A stretch of DNA of 43,888 nucleotides from a virus. Of this stretch, positions 12,766 to 19,334 are shown piece after piece. The position numbers were made by a program, and so were the translations under genes. Every line of letters begins with the position of its first letter. Position 1 is the stretch's first letter. Under the pieces are notes generated by a model. The model was not told the origin of the DNA and ran no database searches. It was given only the letters and a program-made list of their open reading frames with translations. The stretch is from positions 1 through 43,888 of IMG/VR virus record IMGVR_UViG_3300005974_000001, one strand, 5' to 3'.

Positions 12766-12802
12766 GGGGGTCGGTCCCTCCCCGCCGGCCCCCTCTCTCT
12801 TT
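12766..12802 (+). terminator. Hairpin terminator
   Basis: GGGGGTCGG (12766-12774) pairs with CCGGCCCCC (12785-12793), nine pairs with one G-T, a 10-base loop, then a pyrimidine tract TCTCTCTTT. It separates the small-gene cluster from the last two genes before the integrase. Confidence 0.6.
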
Positions 12803-12813
12803 GGAGGACTCTG

Positions 12814-12984
12814 ATGGACGATGAACTCAAGCACGTCTTCATTAGCAAGGACCGGGTCTACCGTTGCATCATTCACGACCGGTGGTTCACATTCGAGGCA
12901 GTCAGGGACATCTGGTTCAGGGAGGACCCGAACATCACTGACATCGATGCGGCTTCCAGGCTCTGCGATATCGAGGGATCATGA
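12814..12984 (+). CDS. Small hypothetical protein
   Basis: 56 residues with TTGGAGGA before ATG. Strand-rich start (HVFISKDRVYRCIIHDRWFTF), then acidic helix. ATGA overlap with the next gene. Confidence 0.55.
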   Translation: MDDELKHVFISKDRVYRCIIHDRWFTFEAVRDIWFREDPNITDIDAASRLCDIEGS

Positions 12985-13157
12985 ATGAGGACCGGATTCC
13001 CTGCAATTCCGCAGATGAGATGGATGCACTGAGTAGGCGCTGGAAGAACTACCTGAAGTGGAAGCCCGGGGAACGCAAGGCCATCAAGGGGCTTCACAAC
13101 AGGAAGAAGCGTCGAGTGGCCAAGGATGAGATCAGGGGGTCACTGAGCGACTTCTAA
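12981..13157 (+). CDS. Small basic protein
   Basis: 58 residues. Helical and strongly basic in the second half (WKPGERKAIKGLHNRKKRRVAKDEIRG), so DNA or RNA binding is plausible. It directly precedes the integrase region. Confidence 0.55.
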   Translation: MNEDRIPCNSADEMDALSRRWKNYLKWKPGERKAIKGLHNRKKRRVAKDEIRGSLSDF

Positions 13158-13297
13158 GCCCCGATAGCCCCCTGGGGTTACCTGACCTACCAGTGGCCTC
13201 CTAAAACGCCTCAGAGGTCGCTGAGAGCACTGCCTAGAGGCATCCTGGGGACCTGTACTCTGGAGGCCAGTACAGCCTAGGGGTTCAAGGGGGAGTC
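13158..13297. promoter_or_regulatory. Gap before the integrase with inverted repeats
   Basis: 140 bases without a gene. Contains CCCC-CTG-GGGG-like dyads near 13168-13178, the inverted pair GTGGCCTCC (13193-13201) and GGAGGCCAG (about 13263-13271), and CTAAAACGCCTCAGAGG (13201-13217), which recurs with one mismatch and one extra base, inverted, at 3453-3470. It could hold the integrase promoter and control sites; no convincing -35/-10 pair is seen. Confidence 0.3.
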
Positions 13298-14371
13298 ATG
13301 GCATGGATCAGGAGACCGGAGCCAGGGGTCTGGAAGGTCGGCTACAGGGTCGGTGGGACCGAGAGGTCCAAGACCTTCAGGAGGTCGAAGGGGCACACCT
13401 ACAAGGATGTTCTGGAGTTCAAGCGATCCCTAGAAAGAGGGCCCCAGAAGACCCAGGGGAGTGCGACAGTCGAGGAGTTCTCGAAGGCCTGGCTGGAGTC
13501 CCTGGCTCTGAAGCCCAAGACTGTTACTAACTATCAGAGCCTACTGAACGCCCAGATAATCCCCAGGTTTGGTAGCAGATCCTTGGAGTCTTTGAGTCCT
13601 CTGGAGGTCCAGTCCTGGGTGACTCAGATGCAGGTCGGCCCCTACCAGGCCAGGAATGCCCTCAGGGTTCTCAGGCAGCTTCTGGAGGTAGCAGTCGATA
13701 ACGGGTACATCCAGGCCAATCCGGCTAGAGGGGTCAAGCTACCAAGAATGCCCAGGAAGGCCATGAAGCTTCTGACCCTAGATGAACTGTATCGCCTAGC
13801 CAGTGTGATGCCCCGTAACTATGGGGGCCTAGTACTCGTCTATGGATTGTGCGGCCTACGGTTCGGTGAAGGTATTGCCCTCCAAGGTAAGCACGTCAGA
13901 GGCAGCAGACTGCTTGTAGAGGCCCAGGTATCCACTGTTACCGGCAAGCAGATATTGACCAGCACGAAAACCCACCAGTCCAGATTGGTGGTCCTTCCCC
14001 GCTCACTGCAGGAGCAACTATCAGGAGAGCCAGATGAACTTCTATTCCCAGCCCCCAGAGGCGGACACCTGCATTACACCCATTGGACTCGAAGGCTGCT
14101 TGTGCCGGCCCTCAAAGAGGCTGGACTGGATCATTCCCTAAGGACCCACGACCTCAGGCACACCTGCGCCGCACTGCTGATCTCCCAGGGTGTGCATCCC
14201 CAGGTGATCCGTAGACATCTTGGACACTCCTCCATCCAAGTGACCCTCGACACCTACGGGCACCTGCTTCCCGATGAGCAGGACTCCCTCCAGGAAACCT
14301 TGAACGGGCTCGAACCTGCGGCCAGAATGCGGACTGCTGAACCTGAGAGCCAGCCCATAGACCCTGCCTAG
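13298..14371 (+). CDS. int: Tyrosine integrase
   Basis: 357 residues with AAGGGGGAGTC before ATG. N-terminal arm-binding region (1-50), SAM-like core-binding domain (about 55-145), catalytic domain from 155. Catalytic residues are all present: Arg188 (GLRFGE), Lys224 (TSTKTHQSR), His284 and Arg287 (HDLRH), His310 (HLGHSS) and nucleophile Tyr320 (LDTYGH). Length is normal for actinophage integrases. The gene ends ten bases before a tRNA-derived attP. It shows the phage is temperate. Confidence 0.95.
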   Translation: MAWIRRPEPGVWKVGYRVGGTERSKTFRRSKGHTYKDVLEFKRSLERGPQKTQGSATVEEFSKAWLESLALKPKTVTNYQSLLNAQIIPRFGSRSLESLSPLEVQSWVTQMQVGPYQARNALRVLRQLLEVAVDNGYIQANPARGVKLPRMPRKAMKLLTLDELYRLASVMPRNYGGLVLVYGLCGLRFGEGIALQGKHVRGSRLLVEAQVSTVTGKQILTSTKTHQSRLVVLPRSLQEQLSGEPDELLFPAPRGGHLHYTHWTRRLLVPALKEAGLDHSLRTHDLRHTCAALLISQGVHPQVIRRHLGHSSIQVTLDTYGHLLPDEQDSLQETLNGLEPAARMRTAEPESQPIDPA

Positions 14372-14381
14372 CAGGCATTTT

Positions 14382-14422
14382 GGGCCCGTAGCTCAATGGT
14401 TAGAGCATCCGTCTCATACACG
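14382..14422 (+). other. attP: Probable attP core: 5' half of a CAU-anticodon tRNA gene
   Basis: 41 bases match the tRNA plan from position 1 to the anticodon 3' stem: acceptor strand GGGCCCG, D arm GCTC-8-GAGC, anticodon stem TCCGT, loop CTCATAC (anticodon CAU) and ACG. The sequence then leaves the tRNA pattern. It follows the integrase gene directly, as attP sites do. Integration would be inside a host tRNA-Met or tRNA-Ile(CAU) gene. Most tRNA-type attP sites carry the 3' end of the tRNA; this one carries the 5' half. Confidence 0.75.
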
Positions 14423-14426
14423 TAAA

Positions 14427-14490
14427 AGACCCCCAGGGACCCCTGCTGACCAGGTGTTTTACCTGAGCCTCAGGGGACCTCTGGGGGTCT
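14427..14490 (-). terminator. Large hairpin terminator of the late operon
   Basis: AGACCCCCAG (14427-14436) pairs with CTGGGGGTCT (14481-14490) in ten perfect pairs, continued by GG/CC and six more pairs after one mismatch and a bulge. An inner hairpin CAGGT-GTTTT-ACCTG occupies the loop. On the minus strand the stem is followed by TTTTACG, fitting termination of late transcripts before attP. Confidence 0.65.
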
Positions 14491-14521
14491 ATGCGGCCTG
14501 TTTGCGGCCTGATCAGCTAGT

Positions 14522-14534
14522 CAGCTACAAGCTG
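14522..14534. promoter_or_regulatory. Third copy of the operator-like 13-bp dyad
   Basis: CAGCTACAAGCTG, the core of the 25-bp repeats at 1474 and 5810, lies just after the late operon's last stop. The flanks here differ. It may be a repressor or integrase-accessory site. Confidence 0.35.
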
Positions 14535-14536
14535 TA

Positions 14537-14653
14537 TCAGCGCTTGGCCTTACCCGAGCCCTTGGGGGCAGAGCCCACGTCGGTAGCCCGGCGCGTCTCC
14601 AGGACCATGTTCTCACGGCCTGAAGGGATGGGCGTGCAACCGTACTTGTCCAT
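14537..14653 (-). CDS. Small hypothetical protein
   Basis: 38 residues (MDKYGCTPIPSGRENMVLE...), with GAGAGGGGG before ATG. Ends in a basic Gly/Ser/Lys tail. Last gene of the late operon. No family recognised. Confidence 0.5.
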   Translation of the reverse strand: MDKYGCTPIPSGRENMVLETRRATDVGSAPKGSGKAKR

Positions 14654-14656
14654 ATG

Positions 14657-14758
14657 TCACCCCCTCTCGGTGAGGAAGTCTTCCAGGGTTTCAGCCTTGG
14701 TGCCGAGATTGGCCTTCTGCGCCCCGGTCAAGGACTCCCACCATTCCCTGGTTCTCAT
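14657..14758 (-). CDS. Very small hypothetical protein
   Basis: 33 residues (MRTREWWESLTGAQKANLG...), helical. Its ATG follows the TAG of the lysine-rich peptide by one base. No family recognised. Confidence 0.45.
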   Translation of the reverse strand: MRTREWWESLTGAQKANLGTKAETLEDFLTERG

Positions 14759-14818
14759 CTAGTAGCGCTTGACCTTCTTGGGCTTGGGCTTAGCCTTGGG
14801 CTTGGCCTTCTTCATCAT
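14759..14818 (-). CDS. Tiny Lys/Pro-rich peptide
   Basis: 19 residues, a repeated KAKPKAKPKPK pattern. Its ATG pair overlaps the last codons of the tailspike gene. A similar basic tail ends the protein at 16528-16779. Could be a translation-coupled peptide or not made at all. Confidence 0.35.
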   Translation of the reverse strand: MMKKAKPKAKPKPKKVKRY

Positions 14819-16524
14819 GGGTTCACTCTCCTGATCGCTTCGTCGTACCCTAGACCAACAGTGCCGGCCCACTCATTGGCTGCGCCTACCTCGTCTGCAA
14901 CCCCGGTCTCGGTGCCTGCTAGGAAGTTGAGACACTTGTTCTTGCCCCACTTGGCATCAGGTCCGCCGGCATCAACTACTAGCTTCTGAAGTGCCCCAAG
15001 CTCATCGAGGCCCTCGGTTCCAGCCATGGCATTCAAGCGCCCAAGAGCACCAATGCCTCCCTGGTCTGCCAACGCAAGCCCGGTAGCGGTAATGGCCACC
15101 TGAAAGGCATTCCAGTTCACGCTCTTGTCGGGCATCGTATAGGTGTGTGTGCCCGTAGCCCCGGTGGTGTTGTATTGCCGATACGCAACCCCGGTAGCAG
15201 AACGCCTTCCTGAGGTTGATCCATCACCCCCAGTGTCTGAGGCCTCGGTGTAATCATCGGGTGGAGTCAACTGGTTGGTGAACAGATCGGCGGTACACCC
15301 GACCATTGCCAGCACGAAGGTCCCCGACTCAGTTACGTCAATCGAGGGGACATCGAAGGTTGTGGACCCACTGTTGGCGCTGTTGGTGACCTCGTAGTCC
15401 TGAATGAAGTTCTCAGCGTCTGCACCCAGGCATTCGATGATTGCGCCGGCCGGGTAGCTTGTTGTTGCGCAGGTCCAGGTGTTGTCACCCTCTGAGGCCC
15501 CGGCGATCTTCCAGTAGATGTAGGTGTTCGGGACCCCGTTGCTTGAAGTGGTGAATACTTCCTGAGCTAGCAGGGTCCAACCCTCAGGGGCCTCGGTGAT
15601 ACTCTCGGTTCCCCGGATGTTGATGATGGCGATAAGTCCAGAACCTTCTGTGGCATTCGCTGAAGACAGAGTGATAGACGCTGCGCCCGTGCCACCACGA
15701 ACCTGCTTGCTTAGCTCGTTGATCTCCTGGCCGCCTTCGGTGGGTTCCCAGTCCGGTCGGACGGTGGTGTCATCATCCTCCCAGTAGTTGTCCACCCATA
15801 GGTTACCTTCCCCATTAGGGTTGAAGGAAGCTACCGGACCACTGATGCCGCAGAACTCGTTGTACTTCCTGCCGAATGCGTTTCGCTGGTAGGTGATATT
15901 AGTGCCCTGAAATTCCTTGGTGGACACCGAGCCACCATAGGTGCAGTAGGAACCGTTGTTGTTGAAGAAGTTGTCCTCTACCAGGATGTCATCCGGCTGA
16001 CCGTTGGAGCCATAGATGCTCAGGGCTGCACTGTTGCCAGGGTCGGTACCTGAGTCCATGTGGTTCTTGCGGATGATGATCGCAGAGGCCGGCCCATCAG
16101 TGGACACACAGGTTTGGTGGGAGCCGTCGTTGTGGTGGTTGTCGTGCAGGTAGGACTCCTCGATCACCACATTGGAGTTGACGAACTTGATCTGAGTCCG
16201 GTACTCGCTGATGTTGCATCTGGAGACGGTGAACTCTGACCCGAAGATGCCGATCCTGGAGTCGGTCCCGGTCCCGATAAGTTCGCAGTCCTCGATGATG
16301 GTTCCGGTGGTTCCGTTGGAGCAGTCAATGCCACGGATGCCAGACGAAGTGATCTTGCAGTTCCTGATGGTGACATCGTCATGTAGGACAGTGATGGTCC
16401 CGGTGATGTCCAGGTCTTCGATCACCTGGGAGTCCGAACTGGTCGAGAACCCAGCAGAAGGGGTCAGGGTACCGGAAGTCCCAGTGTTGGTCTCATCGAC
16501 TTCGGTTCCGTGGCTGACTGCCAT
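14815..16524 (-). CDS. Tailspike/minor tail protein with right-handed beta-helix
   Basis: 569 residues. Residues about 30-250 show the parallel beta-helix rhythm (VIEDLDITGTITVLHDDVTIRNCKI; TTGTIIEDCELIG; SEFTVSRCNIS; NVVIEESYLHDN), as in pectate-lyase-like spikes. Residues about 275-455 are a beta-sandwich that binds or decorates, and the end (GLDELGALQKLVV ... VGAANEWAGTVGLGYDEAI) is a helical tail typical of actinophage minor tail proteins. It probably binds or degrades host surface glycan. No catalytic residues could be assigned. It sits after the lysis genes. Confidence 0.75.
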   Translation of the reverse strand: MAVSHGTEVDETNTGTSGTLTPSAGFSTSSDSQVIEDLDITGTITVLHDDVTIRNCKITSSGIRGIDCSNGTTGTIIEDCELIGTGTDSRIGIFGSEFTVSRCNISEYRTQIKFVNSNVVIEESYLHDNHHNDGSHQTCVSTDGPASAIIIRKNHMDSGTDPGNSAALSIYGSNGQPDDILVEDNFFNNNGSYCTYGGSVSTKEFQGTNITYQRNAFGRKYNEFCGISGPVASFNPNGEGNLWVDNYWEDDDTTVRPDWEPTEGGQEINELSKQVRGGTGAASITLSSANATEGSGLIAIINIRGTESITEAPEGWTLLAQEVFTTSSNGVPNTYIYWKIAGASEGDNTWTCATTSYPAGAIIECLGADAENFIQDYEVTNSANSGSTTFDVPSIDVTESGTFVLAMVGCTADLFTNQLTPPDDYTEASDTGGDGSTSGRRSATGVAYRQYNTTGATGTHTYTMPDKSVNWNAFQVAITATGLALADQGGIGALGRLNAMAGTEGLDELGALQKLVVDAGGPDAKWGKNKCLNFLAGTETGVADEVGAANEWAGTVGLGYDEAIRRVNP

Positions 16525-16527
16525 GAG

Positions 16528-16779
16528 CTACTTGGCCTTCCTGGTCTGGGTCTTACGAGGGGCCCGGCGTTTAGGGGTCGCTTTGGGTTCGGGCTTGGTG
16601 GCCCATTGGACCTGAGAGATTGGGAGCATGTAGGCCTGAGGTCGGGAGGCCGTCAGTTCAAGGTCGGTAGTGAAGCTGCCCCAGACCTCTGGCTTGCTGT
16701 TCCCGGTGTAGTTGTAGAACAGGCTGATGCACAGAGCCTCAGTGTCGCCCCAGATCGTCGCTTTCTCGCCTAACATCAT
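16528..16779 (-). CDS. Hypothetical protein, beta-rich with basic tail
   Basis: 83 residues from the ATG behind AAGGAAAGC. Strands in the first 65 residues (EALCISLFYNYTG; VWGSFTTDLELTA), then a lysine/arginine/proline tail. It overlaps the upstream coiled-coil membrane gene by 41 bases. Its position next to the tailspike suggests a small virion or spike-assembly protein. Confidence 0.5.
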   Translation of the reverse strand: MMLGEKATIWGDTEALCISLFYNYTGNSKPEVWGSFTTDLELTASRPQAYMLPISQVQWATKPEPKATPKRRAPRKTQTRKAK

Positions 16780-17068
16780 GCTTTCCTTCGTTGTGACCAA
16801 TGGCCCGCCAAAGCTTGCCGTGCTCCTCAGACCTCTGTTCGATCAGTCCGCTTACAGTGTCCTTGATCTTCATGACCTGGTCTTTGAGGGAACTACCACC
16901 GTTGACGGTTAGCTCTCCCTTGATCCTTGCGATGTCCTCTTTGATCCTGGGGACCTCACTGACATCAAGGAGAATTTTCCTGATAGTCCTGGAGAACCAG
17001 ATAATGAAAGCGATAACCAAACCACTGGTGACTGGCCCCAGGAGCTGGTCAAGGAAGAACTCCACCAC
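16739..17068 (-). CDS. Membrane-anchored coiled-coil protein, lysis-cassette type
   Basis: 109 residues. One transmembrane helix near the N-terminus (VTSGLVIAFIIWFSRTI), then a coiled coil (PRIKEDIARIKGELTV; DQVMKIKDTVSGLIEQRSEEHG). This plan matches small membrane proteins (DUF2746-like) that follow endolysin genes in actinophages and may act as a second holin or spanin-like partner. It starts on the endolysin stop. Confidence 0.6.
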   Translation of the reverse strand: MVEFFLDQLLGPVTSGLVIAFIIWFSRTIRKILLDVSEVPRIKEDIARIKGELTVNGGSSLKDQVMKIKDTVSGLIEQRSEEHGKLWRAIGHNEGKHDVRRESDDLGRH

Positions 17069-17961
17069 TACTTACCCGCGAGTTGCTTCACCATTTCGGT
17101 GACCAGCTTCGAGTAGTCAACCTCCACCCTGGCCTCATTGAGGGCTTTGGCAATGGCCTTGGCTTCGCGGTCACGAGTCACCATATCGGCAACCCGCAAA
17201 GCAGTAGACAGGTCGTAGACACCATCCTCAGGAAGCCTCTGTAGTTGCTGGACCAGCTTCAGGGCACCTTCAGTGACAGGCCCGAAGTGACCATCGTCGA
17301 AGCGATCAAACCGGAACTTCTCCTCTAGAAGCCCAGGGTGATAAGCGTCAAGGTAGGCCTTGATCTGCCATTGCATGATGCGGACCTTGTGGCCCCGATC
17401 GCCTTGTTTCAGCACGTCGTCTTCCTCATTGGTCAGATAGTTCAATGCCCTTAGCAGGTCTGCTGGCACGTCTTCGGGCCTACGGATGTACTCGAAGTGC
17501 ATCGCATCAGGCCGGTTCTGGTATCTACCACCCCAGTAGAACCCGCAGGCTTCCCAGATGCGCACAACCTCAGGGGGGATATCGCTGATGAAGCGGGAGC
17601 CCATTGGGTTGCAGGGGGCATTGATGTCTACCGCGAGGCCCCAGGAGTGGTTCGAGGGGTACTGAGTCCCCCGGATAGGCCTGCACGCATAGCCCCAGGT
17701 TCCTCCGCAGGCGCCCTGACCTTCTGACATAATGTCATAGCCAAGGTTCTCGGTGGCCTCAAAGAGCGCTGCGATCAGAGGGGCAATCTCTGCCCGGACC
17801 AGGACTGTGACTCCAGCCTTGCGGACCGCTAGCTGCTTGCCCCGCTGGCAGTTGGGCCACCCGGCACCCCAACCTCTCTGGCTGGCATTGTTCCGGGGGA
17901 CCCCAGCGTGGGGATTGGGGCCATAGTTACTCAGTTGGTAACTCAAGGTCCCAATCCTCAT
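17068..17961 (-). CDS. Endolysin: M15 peptidase plus peptidoglycan-binding domain
   Basis: 297 residues. VanY/M15 D-Ala-D-Ala carboxypeptidase-type domain: zinc ligands His105 and Asp112 in NHSWGLAVDIN, and His155 in DAMHFEY with Asp152. A C-terminal peptidoglycan-binding domain follows (184-260: VLKQGDRGHKVRIMQWQIKAYL ... HFGPVTEGALKLVQQLQ), with a helical tail. It cleaves cross-linked peptides in the host wall at lysis. It lies downstream of the holin. No signal peptide is visible, so release depends on the holin. Confidence 0.88.
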   Translation of the reverse strand: MRIGTLSYQLSNYGPNPHAGVPRNNASQRGWGAGWPNCQRGKQLAVRKAGVTVLVRAEIAPLIAALFEATENLGYDIMSEGQGACGGTWGYACRPIRGTQYPSNHSWGLAVDINAPCNPMGSRFISDIPPEVVRIWEACGFYWGGRYQNRPDAMHFEYIRRPEDVPADLLRALNYLTNEEDDVLKQGDRGHKVRIMQWQIKAYLDAYHPGLLEEKFRFDRFDDGHFGPVTEGALKLVQQLQRLPEDGVYDLSTALRVADMVTRDREAKAIAKALNEARVEVDYSKLVTEMVKQLAGK

Positions 17962-18058
17962 CGCCTACACCATCAGACCCATCCTCATCCTGGCAGGAGT
18001 GGTCACCAAGCAGGGCAAGCTCCTCGTCTGTTGGCTCTCCAATCTCCCAGGAAGACAT
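17927..18058 (-). CDS. Small acidic protein overlapping the endolysin start
   Basis: 43 residues (MSSWEIGEPTDEELALLGD...), strongly acidic with one cysteine. It lies between holin and endolysin and overlaps the endolysin by 35 bases. Role unknown; it might couple translation of the endolysin. Confidence 0.5.
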   Translation of the reverse strand: MSSWEIGEPTDEELALLGDHSCQDEDGSDGVGDEDWDLELPTE

Positions 18059-18061
18059 CAA

Positions 18062-18256
18062 CTACGCCTTGTCAGCAGGGGTCACGCGGTCACGAGTCAG
18101 TCGGGTCAGGATTGCAAACACCAGGGCATAGCCGGCGGCCACAGTCCCCAGAATTGCTTCAGACTGCTCAGGGGACACTGCGACACCAAAGACCACAGCA
18201 AGGCCAAGGACAGCCTTCACGAAGTCCAGAACAACAACGGGCTCTCCATCGAACAT
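18062..18256 (-). CDS. Holin
   Basis: 64 residues from the ATG behind CAAGGAGTAACC. Two transmembrane segments (about 8-28, VLDFVKAVLGLAVVFGVAV; about 35-53, ILGTVAAGYALVFAILT) joined by a short polar loop, then a charged tail RLTRDRVTPADKA. Size and place before the endolysin fit a class II holin that triggers lysis. Confidence 0.75.
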   Translation of the reverse strand: MFDGEPVVVLDFVKAVLGLAVVFGVAVSPEQSEAILGTVAAGYALVFAILTRLTRDRVTPADKA

Positions 18257-18279
18257 GGTTACTCCTTGTTTCTCAGAGG

Positions 18280-18774
18280 TCAACTTGTATTCCCATGCCA
18301 AACCCCGGCGAGGTAAGGCGATGATGCATCTACAGACAAGACATCGAGTGGGGCTCCTACGTTCTGCCAGACAACCAACTCAACGTAGTCACCCTCCTCT
18401 AAAGCATATGCGGTGTCTGCCCCAAAGCGGTGGGTTGATGCTGTATCAACATCAGGAATCTCCTCATCAATTGCAAGCGACCCGTTGATCCTAATAAACA
18501 CGTGCCTGATACCAGATGAGCTGGCTTCCCAGCGGACACCCGAATAGAAGCTCCACACTCCTGGGGTCTGAATCGTGTACCTGGTGTTGTTGGTTACTGA
18601 GTCGTGACCATCATCAGTGTCAAAGGTCGCAGCGTTGTTGAAGGCAATAGCAGTGAAGGTAGTGTTGGGAATCTCCTGGTCCGTAGACCTCCAAAGCCTG
18701 AAAGAGGGAACAACGAAGTTGCTCTTCATTTCAGAGGCTAAGGTCCCTCTAGTGATCCTGGTTGAGTCACCCAT
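18280..18774 (-). CDS. C1q/TNF-like tail fibre tip
   Basis: 164 residues. The body reads as a jelly roll of the C1q family: VPSFRLWRSTDQEIPNTTFTAI, TRYTIQTPGVWSFYSGVRWE, IRHVFIRINGS, then TAYALEEGDYVELVVWQNVG and a final strand AGVWHG. Phages use such trimeric knobs to bind receptors. It follows a related-looking protein and precedes the holin; host-range role is inferred. Confidence 0.65.
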   Translation of the reverse strand: MGDSTRITRGTLASEMKSNFVVPSFRLWRSTDQEIPNTTFTAIAFNNAATFDTDDGHDSVTNNTRYTIQTPGVWSFYSGVRWEASSSGIRHVFIRINGSLAIDEEIPDVDTASTHRFGADTAYALEEGDYVELVVWQNVGAPLDVLSVDASSPYLAGVWHGNTS

Positions 18775-19334
18775 TACAGAAGCCCCACACGAGTCACCGA
18801 CAGGAAGCTACCTGGGCCACCTTGCGCCCCAAGGATTTCTTCCTCCCCGTCATTGCCTGAGTCTGTGAGTACGGTAAGCGTATTCCCTGCCAGCAAGGGG
18901 AAGGGTGGTGAGATAAGTGGTAGGGGGTTAGAGTTGCCACTACCTCCAGCTAGGTGGTTGAAGTTCCTAGCCACCACCTTTGTAACCCCTGAGCCATCAT
19001 CCACCCTGATGAACCCACTGATGAGTCCATTGTCGTCTGAGGCTGCATAGTCCAGCAGGGAAGTCACAATGTAGAGCCCGTCATAGCCTCTAGGGTGTAC
19101 GTACTCCCCACTGGCATTCGTGGACACGGGAAAGCCGGGAGCCTTCCGAGAGCCATAGTCAGTATTGAATACAGTAAAGTCCACAACGTTGTTAGCAGAG
19201 TTGGCTGGGATTGCTTGCGTGCCATCAACAAAGAGGACAGTACCGGCAAAGGAGTCCCCACGTCTGACCTCATCAGGGGACGCATAGGCTCTGAGCCTGA
19301 AGTCCAGGATGTCCTGAAGGCTGTTGAAGGTCAT
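18774..19334 (-). CDS. Tail fibre or baseplate protein
   Basis: 186 residues; the ATG overlapping the nozzle gene stop (ATGA) is preferred over an upstream start. N-terminal helix (NSLQDILDFRLRAYA), then beta-rich domain with GLYIVTSLLDYAASDDNGLISGFIRVDD, again jelly-roll-like. It may connect the fibre tip to the tail. Confidence 0.55.
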   Translation of the reverse strand: MTFNSLQDILDFRLRAYASPDEVRRGDSFAGTVLFVDGTQAIPANSANNVVDFTVFNTDYGSRKAPGFPVSTNASGEYVHPRGYDGLYIVTSLLDYAASDDNGLISGFIRVDDGSGVTKVVARNFNHLAGGSGNSNPLPLISPPFPLLAGNTLTVLTDSGNDGEEEILGAQGGPGSFLSVTRVGLL

